Source of the DNA: MVRV01 sp964646755
GTDB taxonomy: Bacteria > Desulfobacterota > Syntrophia > Syntrophales > Smithellaceae
DNA length: 64,000 nt
NCBI GenBank assembly: GCA_964646755.1
Contig: CAZYIE010000014.1
Span: 1 to 64,000 of the forward strand
Direction of reading: 5' to 3'
Within the stretch, counting starts at the first letter, position 1. Each line of letters opens with the position of its first letter. The translations under genes were made by a program, and so were the position numbers. Shown piece by piece: positions 24,460 through 33,465 of this stretch. The notes under the pieces were generated by a model. The model had not been told where the DNA came from. It was given only the letters and a program-made list of their open reading frames with translations, and did not search any database.

Positions 24460-26367
24460 TATCGGGAAATAGTCAGGGCAGGCAAAAAATGGCTTGACGG
24501 GTTTTGGGCCAGAAAAGAACTTAAAGAGATTCATGATCTCGGTGGTTGGCGTATATACTATATCGGGATTATGCTCTTCATTACATTAATCATCCTCCCC
24601 ATCGGACTGGTTTTTTCACTTCCAACCTATATTGCCCAGGAAAAATACTGGCTGATCGCTTTAGAAATCGTCATCGTCTTCTTCATCGCCATAATCTTGC
24701 GCGCCCGTTATACTACCCCTTCCGTTAAAATATTTTTTGCTCTGCTTTATGGATTAATGTTGACATTTATTATCACGCTCGGCCCTTTCTATGCCCGTCC
24801 GGGTTGGCTGGTAATGTGTGTCGTCAGCGCCGCCTTTCTCTTTGGAGTCCGGGCTGCTATTCTTACCACCGCCATCAACGTCGTATTGCTGATGCTCCTG
24901 TACTGGCAGGTTGGCCCACACCTGTCGGTCTGGGCGCCGGTCTATTTGGAACCATTTACTACATGGGTTATGTTTGTTGTGAGCATTTCTCTCGTTTCCC
25001 TGTTTGCCAGCCTGCCGGTGGGTTTGCTCCTGAATCAAATGAACAGACTGTTGATTCATGAACGTGATTTGCACACACAACTCGCCTTGGAGTCCGAGGC
25101 TTTGCGCTCCAGTAATACGGAGCTGCGCAATGAGATTGCCGAACGCCAAAAAACCGAGGAAGAGAAAAAGCGTCTTCAGACCGATCTGGATCAGGCCCGG
25201 AAAATGGAAGCTGTGGGAACGTTGGCGGGCGGCATAGCCCATGACTTCAACAATATCCTTTCGGCCATTATCGGATATTCTGAACTGACTCTGAACGACA
25301 CAGGGGTTTCCGAAAAAACCAGACAAAAAATTCTCGAGATTCTTAATGCCGGTGAACGTGCCAAAGCACTGGTCAATCAGATTCTGGCCTTCAGCCGCAA
25401 GGCCGAAATTCGTATTGCGCCTCTCGAACTTAAAGAAGCGATCTCGGAAGCGTTGAAAATGATGCGTTCGTTGCTTCCGGCCAACATCACCATTGAACAG
25501 AATTATGTTGCTTCCGGTCTGGTTTTGTCGAGCTCGACTCATATCCATCAGATCATCATGAATCTATGCAGTAACGCCATCCATGCCATGGAGAGCGAAG
25601 GCGGTATGCTGGAAGTCGGCCTTACCCGAGAGCGAATCGACGCGCAGTCTGTGGCGGGCGAGTTGCACCTTCCGGCAGGATCATATATGAAAATGACGAT
25701 CAGCGATAACGGTCAGGGCATGTTACCCGAGGTTGCCGCCCGCGTTTTTGAACCTTATTTTACCACAAAGGAGATCGGACGGGGAACGGGGCTGGGGCTT
25801 TCGGTAGTACACGGTATCGTCAAAAGCCACGGTGGCGCAATTACGTGTCGCAGCACACCGGGAATGGGAACTTCTTTCAACATCTATTTTCCGGAGATCG
25901 AAGACCGGAGAAAGTCGGAAGACTTCCGACAAGAGGAGACAATGCCCACCGGAACGGAAACCATTCTCTACGTTGATGATGAACCCATGCTGTGCGATAT
26001 AGCCATTGAAATGTTAGAGAGTTTGGGATATCAGGTGGTCGGTAAAACAAGCAGCCTGGAAGCGCACGATCTTTTTATCGCTAACCCGCAACGATTTGCT
26101 GCCGTTATTACTGATATGAGTATGCCGCAGTTAACCGGTGATAAGCTTGCCCGGAAAATTCTTGCGCGGCGACCGGATACGCCCATTATTGTCTGTACCG
26201 GGTACAGTGAGCATATCTCCGGTGAGGATGCTGCCCGGCTGGGCATCCGGGAGTTTCTGATGAAACCATACAAGATGCCTCAACTTGCCTACGCAGTCCG
26301 CCGGGTGATTGACGGCAATTCTTTTGTCCAAAAGCACAAACCGCAGAGCGTCGAAGCTAGAGAATAG
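24460..26367 (+). CDS. Membrane hybrid histidine kinase with C-terminal receiver
   Basis: At least 635 residues, 5' end hidden by the N run; the ATG at 24421 left of the gap is unreliable. About six membrane helices occupy the first 190 residues (MASE-like sensor block). A coiled coil follows, then the HisKA H-box GGIAHDFNNILSAIIGY and an HATPase_c domain (NLCSNAIHAM, DNGQGM, GTGLGLSVVHGIV). The C-terminal receiver has ETILYVDDEP, an acceptor Asp in VITDMSMP, and Lys in EFLMKPYK. The AHDFNN H-box is typical of deltaproteobacterial hybrid kinases. It converges with paaK. Confidence 0.87.
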   Translation, partial: YREIVRAGKKWLDGFWARKELKEIHDLGGWRIYYIGIMLFITLIILPIGLVFSLPTYIAQEKYWLIALEIVIVFFIAIILRARYTTPSVKIFFALLYGLMLTFIITLGPFYARPGWLVMCVVSAAFLFGVRAAILTTAINVVLLMLLYWQVGPHLSVWAPVYLEPFTTWVMFVVSISLVSLFASLPVGLLLNQMNRLLIHERDLHTQLALESEALRSSNTELRNEIAERQKTEEEKKRLQTDLDQARKMEAVGTLAGGIAHDFNNILSAIIGYSELTLNDTGVSEKTRQKILEILNAGERAKALVNQILAFSRKAEIRIAPLELKEAISEALKMMRSLLPANITIEQNYVASGLVLSSSTHIHQIIMNLCSNAIHAMESEGGMLEVGLTRERIDAQSVAGELHLPAGSYMKMTISDNGQGMLPEVAARVFEPYFTTKEIGRGTGLGLSVVHGIVKSHGGAITCRSTPGMGTSFNIYFPEIEDRRKSEDFRQEETMPTGTETILYVDDEPMLCDIAIEMLESLGYQVVGKTSSLEAHDLFIANPQRFAAVITDMSMPQLTGDKLARKILARRPDTPIIVCTGYSEHISGEDAARLGIREFLMKPYKMPQLAYAVRRVIDGNSFVQKHKPQSVEARE

Positions 26368-26388
26368 TTCGGGGTATGATACAGGCAA

Positions 26389-27696
26389 TTACATTTTGCG
26401 TTTATCAATAACCCGGCTGGCCTTGCCTTCGGAGCGCTGGAGCGATTTTGGCTCCACAAGCTTAATTTTCGCCGTGATCCCCAGATAATCTTTCATATCT
26501 TTTAAAATCATCTTTTCGAGCTTCTGCAATACCTTCACTTGGTCAGCATTGACAAACTGGCTCTCTGTAACTTCGACCTGTACCTCCAAAGTATCAAGCG
26601 TACCCTCACGGTCGACAATTAGTTGATAATGTGGTTCGAGGCCTTCGATACCGACCAGCACGGCCTCGATCTGGGAAGGAAAGACATTGACGCCCCGGAT
26701 AATGAGCATGTCATCGCTCCGGCCCATGACGCGATCCATGCGGTAAGAAGTCCGGCCGCAGCGGCATGGTGCCGGATACAGACGGGAAATATCACGAGTC
26801 CGGTAGCGGATCAGGGGAAAAGCTTCCTTGGTCAGGGTTGTAAAGACCAGCTCGCCCTGCTCACCGGGGGGGAGAACCTCACCAGTTTCCGGATTGATGG
26901 TCTCCACCAGAAAATGATCTTCAAAAACATGCATGCCTTCCTGAGCGTCGCTGCATTCCATGGCGACTCCCGGCCCCATGATTTCTGAAAGGCCATAGAT
27001 ATTCATGGCTTTAATATCAAAAGCTTTTTCAATCTCCTGGCGCATTTGTTCGCTCCATGGTTCAGCGCCGAAGATACCAACCCGCAGGTTCAAAGAACGC
27101 ATGTCGATACCCAAAGCCTCGCCCTGTTCCGCCAGATTAAGAGCATAAGAAGGAGTGCAGCAGATTGCTGTCGGGCCGAAATCCTGCAGAATCATGAGCT
27201 GTCGCTTGGTGTTACCGCCGGACATGGGGATAACGCTGGCCCCGAGCTTTTCTGCACCGTAATGAAGTCCCAAACCGCCCGTAAACAGTCCGTAACCATA
27301 AGCATTATGGATTACATCGTTTTTTGTAAGGTTAGCGGCGACAAGACAGCGCGCCACCAGCTCCGCCCAGGTGTCGATATCCCGCTTCGTATAGCCGACG
27401 ACTGTAGAACGGCCTGTTGTTCCCGAAGACGCGTGCAAGCGGACGACACTGCTCATAGGCGCGGCAAATAATCCAAAGGGGTAATTGTCCCGTAAATCCT
27501 GTTTGGTGGTAAAGGGAAATCGTTTAAGGTCAGCAAGAGTTTTGAGGTTGTCCGGGGATACCCCAGCTTTGTCAAACGACTTTTTGTAAAAACCGACACA
27601 GTGATAAACACGATTAGCAACTTGCTGTAATCGCTTTAATTGTAATGCTTCCAGCGCTTCCCTAGGTAGTGTTTCATATTCCTCATTGTAGATCAT
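26389..27696 (-). CDS. paaK: Phenylacetate-CoA ligase
   Basis: A 435-residue AMP-forming ligase that activates phenylacetate or a related aryl acid to its CoA thioester. The adenylate-forming P-loop is VRLHASSGTTGRSTVVGYTK. Further motifs are YGLSEIMGPGVAMEC, FPLIRYRTRDIS and the C-terminal hinge GRSDDMLIIRGVNVFPSQIE. Length and sequence fit the PaaK family, which is often duplicated in anaerobic aromatic and amino-acid degraders. It is transcribed alone, divergent from the CARF/sigma-54 regulator, with a CAGGAGAAC site at the start. Confidence 0.92.
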   Translation of the reverse strand: MIYNEEYETLPREALEALQLKRLQQVANRVYHCVGFYKKSFDKAGVSPDNLKTLADLKRFPFTTKQDLRDNYPFGLFAAPMSSVVRLHASSGTTGRSTVVGYTKRDIDTWAELVARCLVAANLTKNDVIHNAYGYGLFTGGLGLHYGAEKLGASVIPMSGGNTKRQLMILQDFGPTAICCTPSYALNLAEQGEALGIDMRSLNLRVGIFGAEPWSEQMRQEIEKAFDIKAMNIYGLSEIMGPGVAMECSDAQEGMHVFEDHFLVETINPETGEVLPPGEQGELVFTTLTKEAFPLIRYRTRDISRLYPAPCRCGRTSYRMDRVMGRSDDMLIIRGVNVFPSQIEAVLVGIEGLEPHYQLIVDREGTLDTLEVQVEVTESQFVNADQVKVLQKLEKMILKDMKDYLGITAKIKLVEPKSLQRSEGKASRVIDKRKM

Positions 27697-27873
27697 CTAT
27701 TCCGTTCTCCTGTAGATATATTTCTTGTCCTATAGCATAAGCCGAAATAGCAGAGCAAGGAGCAAACAATAATTTTATTACAGGTCGTTTAGACGGCAGG
27801 CGTTTTCAGCAAGAACTATTGATCGATGAAATACATTACCCAAAATAGTGTTATTTATGGTAAAGACGATAAC

Positions 27874-29439
27874 ATGAATATTCTTCTGACTTTTGCTGGT
27901 GTCCGCGATCCATACAATGCCGAGATAGTTCGGGGCAGTTACACGGATGGCCCTGTCCTTTCGCTCCTGAAAGAACGTTCCTTCGCAAAGATCTACATTT
28001 TTACAACACCCAACACCCTTGCTAATTCCCGTTCTTTGCATACAGAAATCGGAAAGCAATGGCCTGACATACCCACGGATGTTGTCTTCATCGACATTCC
28101 CGATCCGACAGACTACGAAGCCCTGTACCTCCACATGTTTCGTCAAAGCCAAACCATTCTGGATGCGCACAAGAAAGACAAGCCCCTTTATTTCATCGCC
28201 ACATCGTCCGGCACACCGCAAATGCAGACTGTGTGGTTCCTCTTATGCCAGTCGGGCATAATACCGGCGACTCTACTGAAAATAACCCCGCCGCGCTTCC
28301 TGCGCTCCCGGCAGAATGCTGTCTCAGAAATCAGTCTGTCGATCGCGGCCTTTCCCCGGATTACAATGCCGTCACCGGAAACGCTGGAGATCGCCGCGAC
28401 CTATCTGCGTAAAGAAAAGCTGGAGGCCGAGCGGGACGAACTGATCCGGGAATTCTCCGGTATACAGATGATCGGGCGAAGCCCCACCCTGACACAGGTT
28501 ATGGATACCGTCCGAGCCGCTGCCCGGTATGATTCGGGGGTTCTGATCCAGGGCGAAACAGGGACAGGCAAGGAACTCGTAGCCCGGGCGATCCATTTCA
28601 ACAGCGCAAGGAAGGTGGAGCCCCTGATAATCGTAAACTGTGCGGCCATTCCGGATACCCTCGTGGAAAGTGAGCTTTTCGGCCATGAGAAGGGGTCATT
28701 CACCGGTGCCACTCAGCAGAAAAAGGGCAAGTTCGAGCTTGCCGATGGCGGGAGCATATTCCTGGATGAGATCGGAGACATGTCGCTTGCAGCCCAGGCC
28801 AAGATACTACGCGTTCTTCAGGACAAGGCCGTTGAGCGGGTAGGCGGCGGTAAGCCGATCTCCGCTGACGTAAGGATCATCGCCGCTACCAACCGAAACC
28901 TGGCCACAATGATCGCAGAAGGGAAATTTCGGGGAGACCTCTACTTTCGACTCAAGGTCGTCGATATTTCCATGCCCGCCCTGCGGCATCGTTGCGAGGA
29001 CATCCCCTTGCTCGTGGAATACTTCCTCGAGCGGCATAACCATCGCTACAACCAACGGAAACAGATCAGTCAGAAGGCGATGCGGTGCATCCTCCAATAT
29101 CCGTGGCCGGGAAACATCCGGGAACTGGAAAACGCAGTCGAGCGGGCATTTGTGTTATCGCAAGGAAACTTCATCAAAGAGACAGACTTGCCTCCAGAGA
29201 TGCTTTCCACCTCAGCGAACCCCCATAGCCAACAATCACCTGATCACGCCGCTTCAATCAATGCCGGTGCTATCCTCCCAGAAGGATTCGACTTAGACGC
29301 CCATCTGCTCGCCGTCGAAAAAACCTTAGTCGCGGAGGCCATTCGCCTGAAAGACGGCAACCGCGAGGCCGCCGCCCGACTTCTGAAAATGAAACCCCAC
29401 ACCTTCCGCAAAAGGGCAAAGGAAAAATTCGGTTTGTAA
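27874..29439 (+). CDS. CARF-like domain sigma-54 activator (RtcR-like)
   Basis: A 521-residue enhancer-binding protein from ATG 27874; an in-frame ATG at 27826 is less likely. The N-terminal 165 residues look like a CARF-type Rossmann domain: MNILLTFAGVRDPYN at strand 1 and FIATSSGTPQMQTVWFLL (about 107-124) at the ligand loop. This is the arrangement known from RtcR. The AAA+ domain has GETGTGKE (227-234), GSFTGA (274-279, Ala to Ser in GAFTGA) and IFLDEIGD (295-302). A Fis-like HTH ends the protein. No rtcBA genes are near. A sigma-54 promoter candidate lies 837 bases downstream, before the TPR-kinase operon. Confidence 0.82.
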   Translation: MNILLTFAGVRDPYNAEIVRGSYTDGPVLSLLKERSFAKIYIFTTPNTLANSRSLHTEIGKQWPDIPTDVVFIDIPDPTDYEALYLHMFRQSQTILDAHKKDKPLYFIATSSGTPQMQTVWFLLCQSGIIPATLLKITPPRFLRSRQNAVSEISLSIAAFPRITMPSPETLEIAATYLRKEKLEAERDELIREFSGIQMIGRSPTLTQVMDTVRAAARYDSGVLIQGETGTGKELVARAIHFNSARKVEPLIIVNCAAIPDTLVESELFGHEKGSFTGATQQKKGKFELADGGSIFLDEIGDMSLAAQAKILRVLQDKAVERVGGGKPISADVRIIAATNRNLATMIAEGKFRGDLYFRLKVVDISMPALRHRCEDIPLLVEYFLERHNHRYNQRKQISQKAMRCILQYPWPGNIRELENAVERAFVLSQGNFIKETDLPPEMLSTSANPHSQQSPDHAASINAGAILPEGFDLDAHLLAVEKTLVAEAIRLKDGNREAAARLLKMKPHTFRKRAKEKFGL

Positions 29440-29461
29440 TCAGGAAGTGAATGCCGAAATT

Positions 29462-29491
29462 TTGCTTTACATATTACGCGAGGCGTAATAT
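29462..29491 (+). promoter_or_regulatory. higBA promoter with palindromic operator
   Basis: TTGCTT (29462-29467), 18 bases, TAATAT (29486-29491). The perfect dyad ATATTACGC-GAG-GCGTAATAT (29471-29491) covers the spacer and -10 box, a natural site for HigA repression. The toxin start follows 9 bases later. Confidence 0.65.
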
Positions 29492-29500
29492 CATAACCGC

Positions 29501-29779
29501 GTGATAAAAACATTCCATTGCAAAGATACAGCGATGCTTTTTGACGACCGATGGGTTTCTCGTTTTCAGTCTATTGAACGTCAGGCACGCCGGAAACTCC
29601 TCTACTTGAATCGCGCCCGGCAGCTTCAAGATTTGAAGCAGCCGCCCGGAAATCAGTTGGAGGCGCTTAAAGGCGATCGGATGGGGCAACACAGCATCCG
29701 AATTAATGATCAATGGCGGATATGTTTCAGATGGGATGCCGGTGATGCGTATGATGTTGAAATTATAGATTATCATTGA
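29501..29779 (+). CDS. higB: HigB toxin
   Basis: A 92-residue RelE-superfamily toxin of the HigB/killer type that cleaves mRNA on the ribosome. The family pattern is clear: MIKTFHCKDTAMLF at the start, LNRARQLQDLKQPPGNQLEAL in the centre and HSIRINDQWRICFRW then VEIIDYH at the end. The start codon at 29501 is GTG. It precedes its antitoxin, the order usual for higBA, and stands between the CARF regulator and the TPR-kinase operon. Confidence 0.9.
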   Translation: MIKTFHCKDTAMLFDDRWVSRFQSIERQARRKLLYLNRARQLQDLKQPPGNQLEALKGDRMGQHSIRINDQWRICFRWDAGDAYDVEIIDYH

Positions 29780-29826
29780 GGAAGCCAGGAATTATCCCGT
29801 TTATCGGGGTTAGGAGGACATGAAAA

Positions 29827-30129
29827 ATGGAAGAAAACGAATTATTAGATCCCATTCCACCGGGAGAGATTCTTTATGAAGAATTTATGAAACCGCTGAA
29901 TCTAAGCGCCAATCAATTAGCCCGTGACATCGATGTGCCGCCCGGACGTATCAGTGAGATCATCAACGGCAAACGTGCGATTACAGCGGATTCAGCCCTG
30001 CGCCTCGGCAAATACTTCAGCGTATCGCCGGATATTTGGTTGAATCTGCAAGCAGATTACGACATGCGTATCGCCCGCCGGACAACATGGCCAACAATTG
30101 AACCCCGTGTCCGGGTGCGAGCGGCTTAG
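29827..30129 (+). CDS. higA: HigA antitoxin (HTH)
   Basis: A 100-residue HigA with the typical IPPGEILYEEFMKPLNLSAN start and HTH (NQLARDIDVPPGRISEIING, about residues 28-50). The C-terminal part (YFSVSPDIWLNLQADYDMRI) is family-typical. A GGTTAGGAGG ribosome site lies upstream, 47 bases after higB. It should neutralise HigB and repress the palindromic promoter at 29471-29491. Confidence 0.92.
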   Translation: MEENELLDPIPPGEILYEEFMKPLNLSANQLARDIDVPPGRISEIINGKRAITADSALRLGKYFSVSPDIWLNLQADYDMRIARRTTWPTIEPRVRVRAA

Positions 30130-30275
30130 GGATATTGCGCAAAATGGAAAACAATAGTATTGAAACGTAATAATAATTACTATTAACGTAAGTTTAATTA
30201 CGCAGTTTTGTTGTTATCTGAGTTACTTGTTTATTTAGATTAATAAAAACAGTGGCATAAGATTTATCGCTGTTT

Positions 30276-30291
30276 TGGCATGCATCCTGCT
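30276..30291 (+). promoter_or_regulatory. Candidate sigma-54 promoter of the TPR-kinase operon
   Basis: TGGCATG-CATC-CTGCT matches the -24/-12 consensus TGGCACG-N4-TTGCW, with GG and GC exactly 10 bases apart. A start near 30302 would give a leader of about 25 bases to the ATG at 30329. The upstream AT-rich stretch has a GTAAT-AATA-ATTAC dyad (30167-30180) that might be an activator site. The nearest sigma-54 activator gene is the CARF protein ending at 29439. Confidence 0.55.
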
Positions 30292-30328
30292 ATTTATGTA
30301 TTGAAAAATATGATTTCAGGAGCTGTAA

Positions 30329-32440
30329 ATGACAACCGCTAACATAATCAAAGAAAACATTAGTGAATACTGTGCGCAAAAACCACCTGTTGACTCTTCT
30401 GACATTTCAGCTATTCCTTGTGACAACGTTATTCATGCCTTCACGGAGGTCATTGAGGAGGCACCAGGACGCGCGGAATCCTATGCAAATCGTGCTTTAT
30501 TGTATAGAATAAAAAAGGATTATGAGCATGCTTTGGCCGACTACACAAGCGCTATAACCATCGATCAGAAAAACACCGATTTCTATATACAGAGAGCCTG
30601 GACGTACTGGCGCTTAAACAAAGGCGTTGAAACCTTGCATGATTTTGCCAGCGCCCTCGAGCTCGATATGGTTAAAGAATCTCTTATTGAATTTCTCGAA
30701 GGCCCGCTTCATGAAATATCCAATAGTTTTCTACCTGGTGGAGATGATTATGATGTTTTCCCCTCCGACTTTCCGTTATCAACGCGCCTCTTGGAATTAT
30801 ATAACGATATAATCGTCCAATATAGTGACTTGCCCGATGGCCATCTCCATCGAGGCATCTATTACATGTCAATAAATGATTACGTAAATGCTGAGAAAGA
30901 TTTTTCCGCATTCCTTAATTTCCATAACGATGACATTTTCATTATTTTCTTGCAGGGTGTCTGCTACGATCAGTTGAAGGACAGATCGCAAGCAATGGAA
31001 AATTTTAAACGGATTGCACAACAAGGGGCGATTGATAGCATCAAGAAAATCAAAATTGAATTGGCTAAATATTCGCCAATCTACAATGGAATCGATTCCA
31101 ACGTATTTCTGTCAGTTATAGGGCAAATATCCTCCATTGAGGAAACATTGTTGGCGTTGATTCTTTTTTTAAATGTGGAGAAGTTGCTTGATAATAATGA
31201 CAAGAGTCCTTTGAGCCAAGAACTGTTGTCCATGGCCAAGTATTTGGATACATTAGAATCCGATCCGAATGCTGCCACGGATGGCCGAACCGGGGAAATT
31301 ATAAGGGTTGTATTCAACAATTATCCGGACTACACAGGATCACCGAAGGCAGTCTTGGAGAGGGACGGATGGCCTGTATTTACCATCAATGCAAAACTCG
31401 CCATTATGGAGTATATCGCAACCCAAGTGAATGTTCTCGATTGGGGAGAGTTTGACGATGACATACCTTACGAGAATGCTAATGGCAATTTTTACAGATT
31501 CCATGAAAAAGACTTAAATACCTACAGAAATCTCATTAACATCCCCGTTCATTTCTCTAAACAACTTCAATATCAATTGATTGAGGTCAAGTTAAAGAAG
31601 CAACAGGAAGAAGATCAAGCTCGTCTTGATGAAAGAAACAAGGTGATTGCCGATCTCTCCCATTCCATTAAGAATCTTATCAGCACTATCATTGATCCTC
31701 TGGAAAACATGAAAAAGGATAAGGTTGGTGAACCGATAATTATCCAGAATGCTCTCAGAGGCGCCAACTTAGTGCGGGAAATTGTCAACGCCATGAATCT
31801 TTCCTTCAATGGCTCCCTTGATGATTTTTATTACGACGCCACCCATAATGCGGGGAAAGACAGCATTGATTTGGAGACGCTCGTAATAGAAGCCCTCAAG
31901 TATTCTGTCGGCAATATGTTCGACGGCAAATATTTCTCCAATTTCGTTCAGAAATATTTCCCAACGCGAGAAGTTTTCAGCGAAGCCAAGGCGGAATGGG
32001 CAAGCATATCGCAAAGGCCCGGCAAGCATGATCTTCTATCGTTTTTGGCGAAGTATTTTTTTAATATTGAGGTCTCGACAGGTACTGCGTCTCAACATAT
32101 TCTGGGTAACGAAAAAGGATCTGCCATTAAGCTGCTCATTTTATTCCAGGAGTTGATATTAAACGCTGTCAAGTATTCTGCTTTCGTGGAAAAGGAAGTA
32201 CGCTTCTTGAATATTGACTTGGCCATAAATCAGGACACAATTTCCATACAGGTGGCCAACCGTTTCAGAAAAAATCTGGCCACGAAGACATCCGGGATAG
32301 GCCATATAATTATTGATAATTTTTCAAAGCTTCTACACGCCCAGCCCGTTACCAAGCAAATGGATAACATTTATTCCGTTGAAATAGAATTCAGCAACTT
32401 ATGGGAGAAGAAGAATGAAAATTTTGTACGTGGAGGATGA
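30329..32440 (+). CDS. TPR-containing soluble histidine kinase
   Basis: A 703-residue cytoplasmic protein. Residues about 35-230 hold TPR units (AESYANRALLYRIKKDYEHA, LHRGIYYMSINDYVNAEKDF). A helical middle part is followed by a histidine-kinase core with the predicted phospho-His445 in LSHSIKNLI, N-box ELILNAVKYS (about 608-617) and G-box SGIGHIIIDN near 654. No membrane segment is seen. The downstream receiver-like gene overlaps by 26 bases, so they are a two-component pair. TPR kinase plus receiver is the plan of the Detocs anti-phage systems, but no PNP effector is present. Function unproven. Confidence 0.75.
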   Translation: MTTANIIKENISEYCAQKPPVDSSDISAIPCDNVIHAFTEVIEEAPGRAESYANRALLYRIKKDYEHALADYTSAITIDQKNTDFYIQRAWTYWRLNKGVETLHDFASALELDMVKESLIEFLEGPLHEISNSFLPGGDDYDVFPSDFPLSTRLLELYNDIIVQYSDLPDGHLHRGIYYMSINDYVNAEKDFSAFLNFHNDDIFIIFLQGVCYDQLKDRSQAMENFKRIAQQGAIDSIKKIKIELAKYSPIYNGIDSNVFLSVIGQISSIEETLLALILFLNVEKLLDNNDKSPLSQELLSMAKYLDTLESDPNAATDGRTGEIIRVVFNNYPDYTGSPKAVLERDGWPVFTINAKLAIMEYIATQVNVLDWGEFDDDIPYENANGNFYRFHEKDLNTYRNLINIPVHFSKQLQYQLIEVKLKKQQEEDQARLDERNKVIADLSHSIKNLISTIIDPLENMKKDKVGEPIIIQNALRGANLVREIVNAMNLSFNGSLDDFYYDATHNAGKDSIDLETLVIEALKYSVGNMFDGKYFSNFVQKYFPTREVFSEAKAEWASISQRPGKHDLLSFLAKYFFNIEVSTGTASQHILGNEKGSAIKLLILFQELILNAVKYSAFVEKEVRFLNIDLAINQDTISIQVANRFRKNLATKTSGIGHIIIDNFSKLLHAQPVTKQMDNIYSVEIEFSNLWEKKNENFVRGG

Positions 32441-33434
32441 CCTGTCAGGCAGTATTGATCGGGTGATACGTTTGTTTTCAAAATATTTGGACGCTAAAAC
32501 CATTGATGGCTTGAAGCGTCTCATGGCCGACGACTACGGGGCCACGCCGGATGAGATTAAGACGATTGTTGAATCAACCAATATCATTGAAATTGCAGAT
32601 CGTTTCCCTGATGCCCTGCGGAAGATTATGCGTGGCTATGACCGGTATGCCTGTTTCATTATTGATAGGAACTTGTTTGAAAAACAACGCTATGATTTCC
32701 AGGAGGTCAATGAAATTTATCAAAATTATACTGAAGCCTCACACAAGGAATATAAGGAGCGCGAGGGAGACTATCTCTTGAATTGGCTGGGTACTAACCC
32801 AGATGTTCCGAAAGGTACGTTACAAAGATTTTATTTCTTGTCAGCCTATCCGGCCAGTGATGTGCGCGGAGTAGAAACTATTAAGACATTTATGGACTTC
32901 GGAAAGTTTACCCAAGAGCAATTCTTCGATAAAAGTGATACAACCGCTATTGAAAAATTAAAGCATAAGATTGATAACATTGATGTTTTGAACATCCAAA
33001 ACGATAACCGGGTCTATCTTGATATTCTGCGAAACAATCTTGATGAAGAGGATGCGGAACTATTCTTAAACGTGCTTTTAGAAAAAAATGAGGTAAGCCG
33101 AATTGGTAAGAATCTGTCTGAAGTACGCATTATTTACGAGCATATACTTGAAAAGTTTGCGGCCACGATTCCACAATGTAAGGACAATAGAGGCAAAATC
33201 AATGAAAAAATAATTTTTTCTGAACTTGAAAACAAAGGGCAATTCAACCCAATGCTGAGAAATTATTGCTTTACCATCTGGCAAGTTTGTAGTGCTTATG
33301 GTGCACATAGACGCACAGGTACTGAACAGAAGGATAGAATATTCCTGCCGACATTAAATTCTATTAATTCAATTATTTACGCATTAAAAGAAGTGATATT
33401 GTGGCTTGGCGACCAGTTCCAGCAAAAGAAATAA
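32415..33434 (+). CDS. Receiver-like partner with C-terminal effector-like domain
   Basis: 339 residues. The start MKILYVEDD gives the acidic pair of a receiver, CFIIDRN holds the likely acceptor Asp84, and FYFLSAYPASD gives the switch Ser. The distance from strand 1 to the acceptor is about 30 residues longer than usual, so the receiver is atypical. The C-terminal half (about 200-339) is helical and ends NSIIYALKEVILWLG, reminiscent of HEPN-like bundles seen in abortive-infection proteins, but no clear RX4-6H motif is present. It overlaps the kinase gene. It may be the effector of the pair. Confidence 0.65.
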   Translation: MKILYVEDDLSGSIDRVIRLFSKYLDAKTIDGLKRLMADDYGATPDEIKTIVESTNIIEIADRFPDALRKIMRGYDRYACFIIDRNLFEKQRYDFQEVNEIYQNYTEASHKEYKEREGDYLLNWLGTNPDVPKGTLQRFYFLSAYPASDVRGVETIKTFMDFGKFTQEQFFDKSDTTAIEKLKHKIDNIDVLNIQNDNRVYLDILRNNLDEEDAELFLNVLLEKNEVSRIGKNLSEVRIIYEHILEKFAATIPQCKDNRGKINEKIIFSELENKGQFNPMLRNYCFTIWQVCSAYGAHRRTGTEQKDRIFLPTLNSINSIIYALKEVILWLGDQFQQKK

Positions 33435-33465
33435 TTACAAAACGATCTATACGCGGGGAATGTCT

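Noticed and set aside
24754..25548. 264-residue minus-strand frame opposite the hybrid kinase
   Set aside because: Antisense shadow of the kinase HisKA region; composition is not protein-like.
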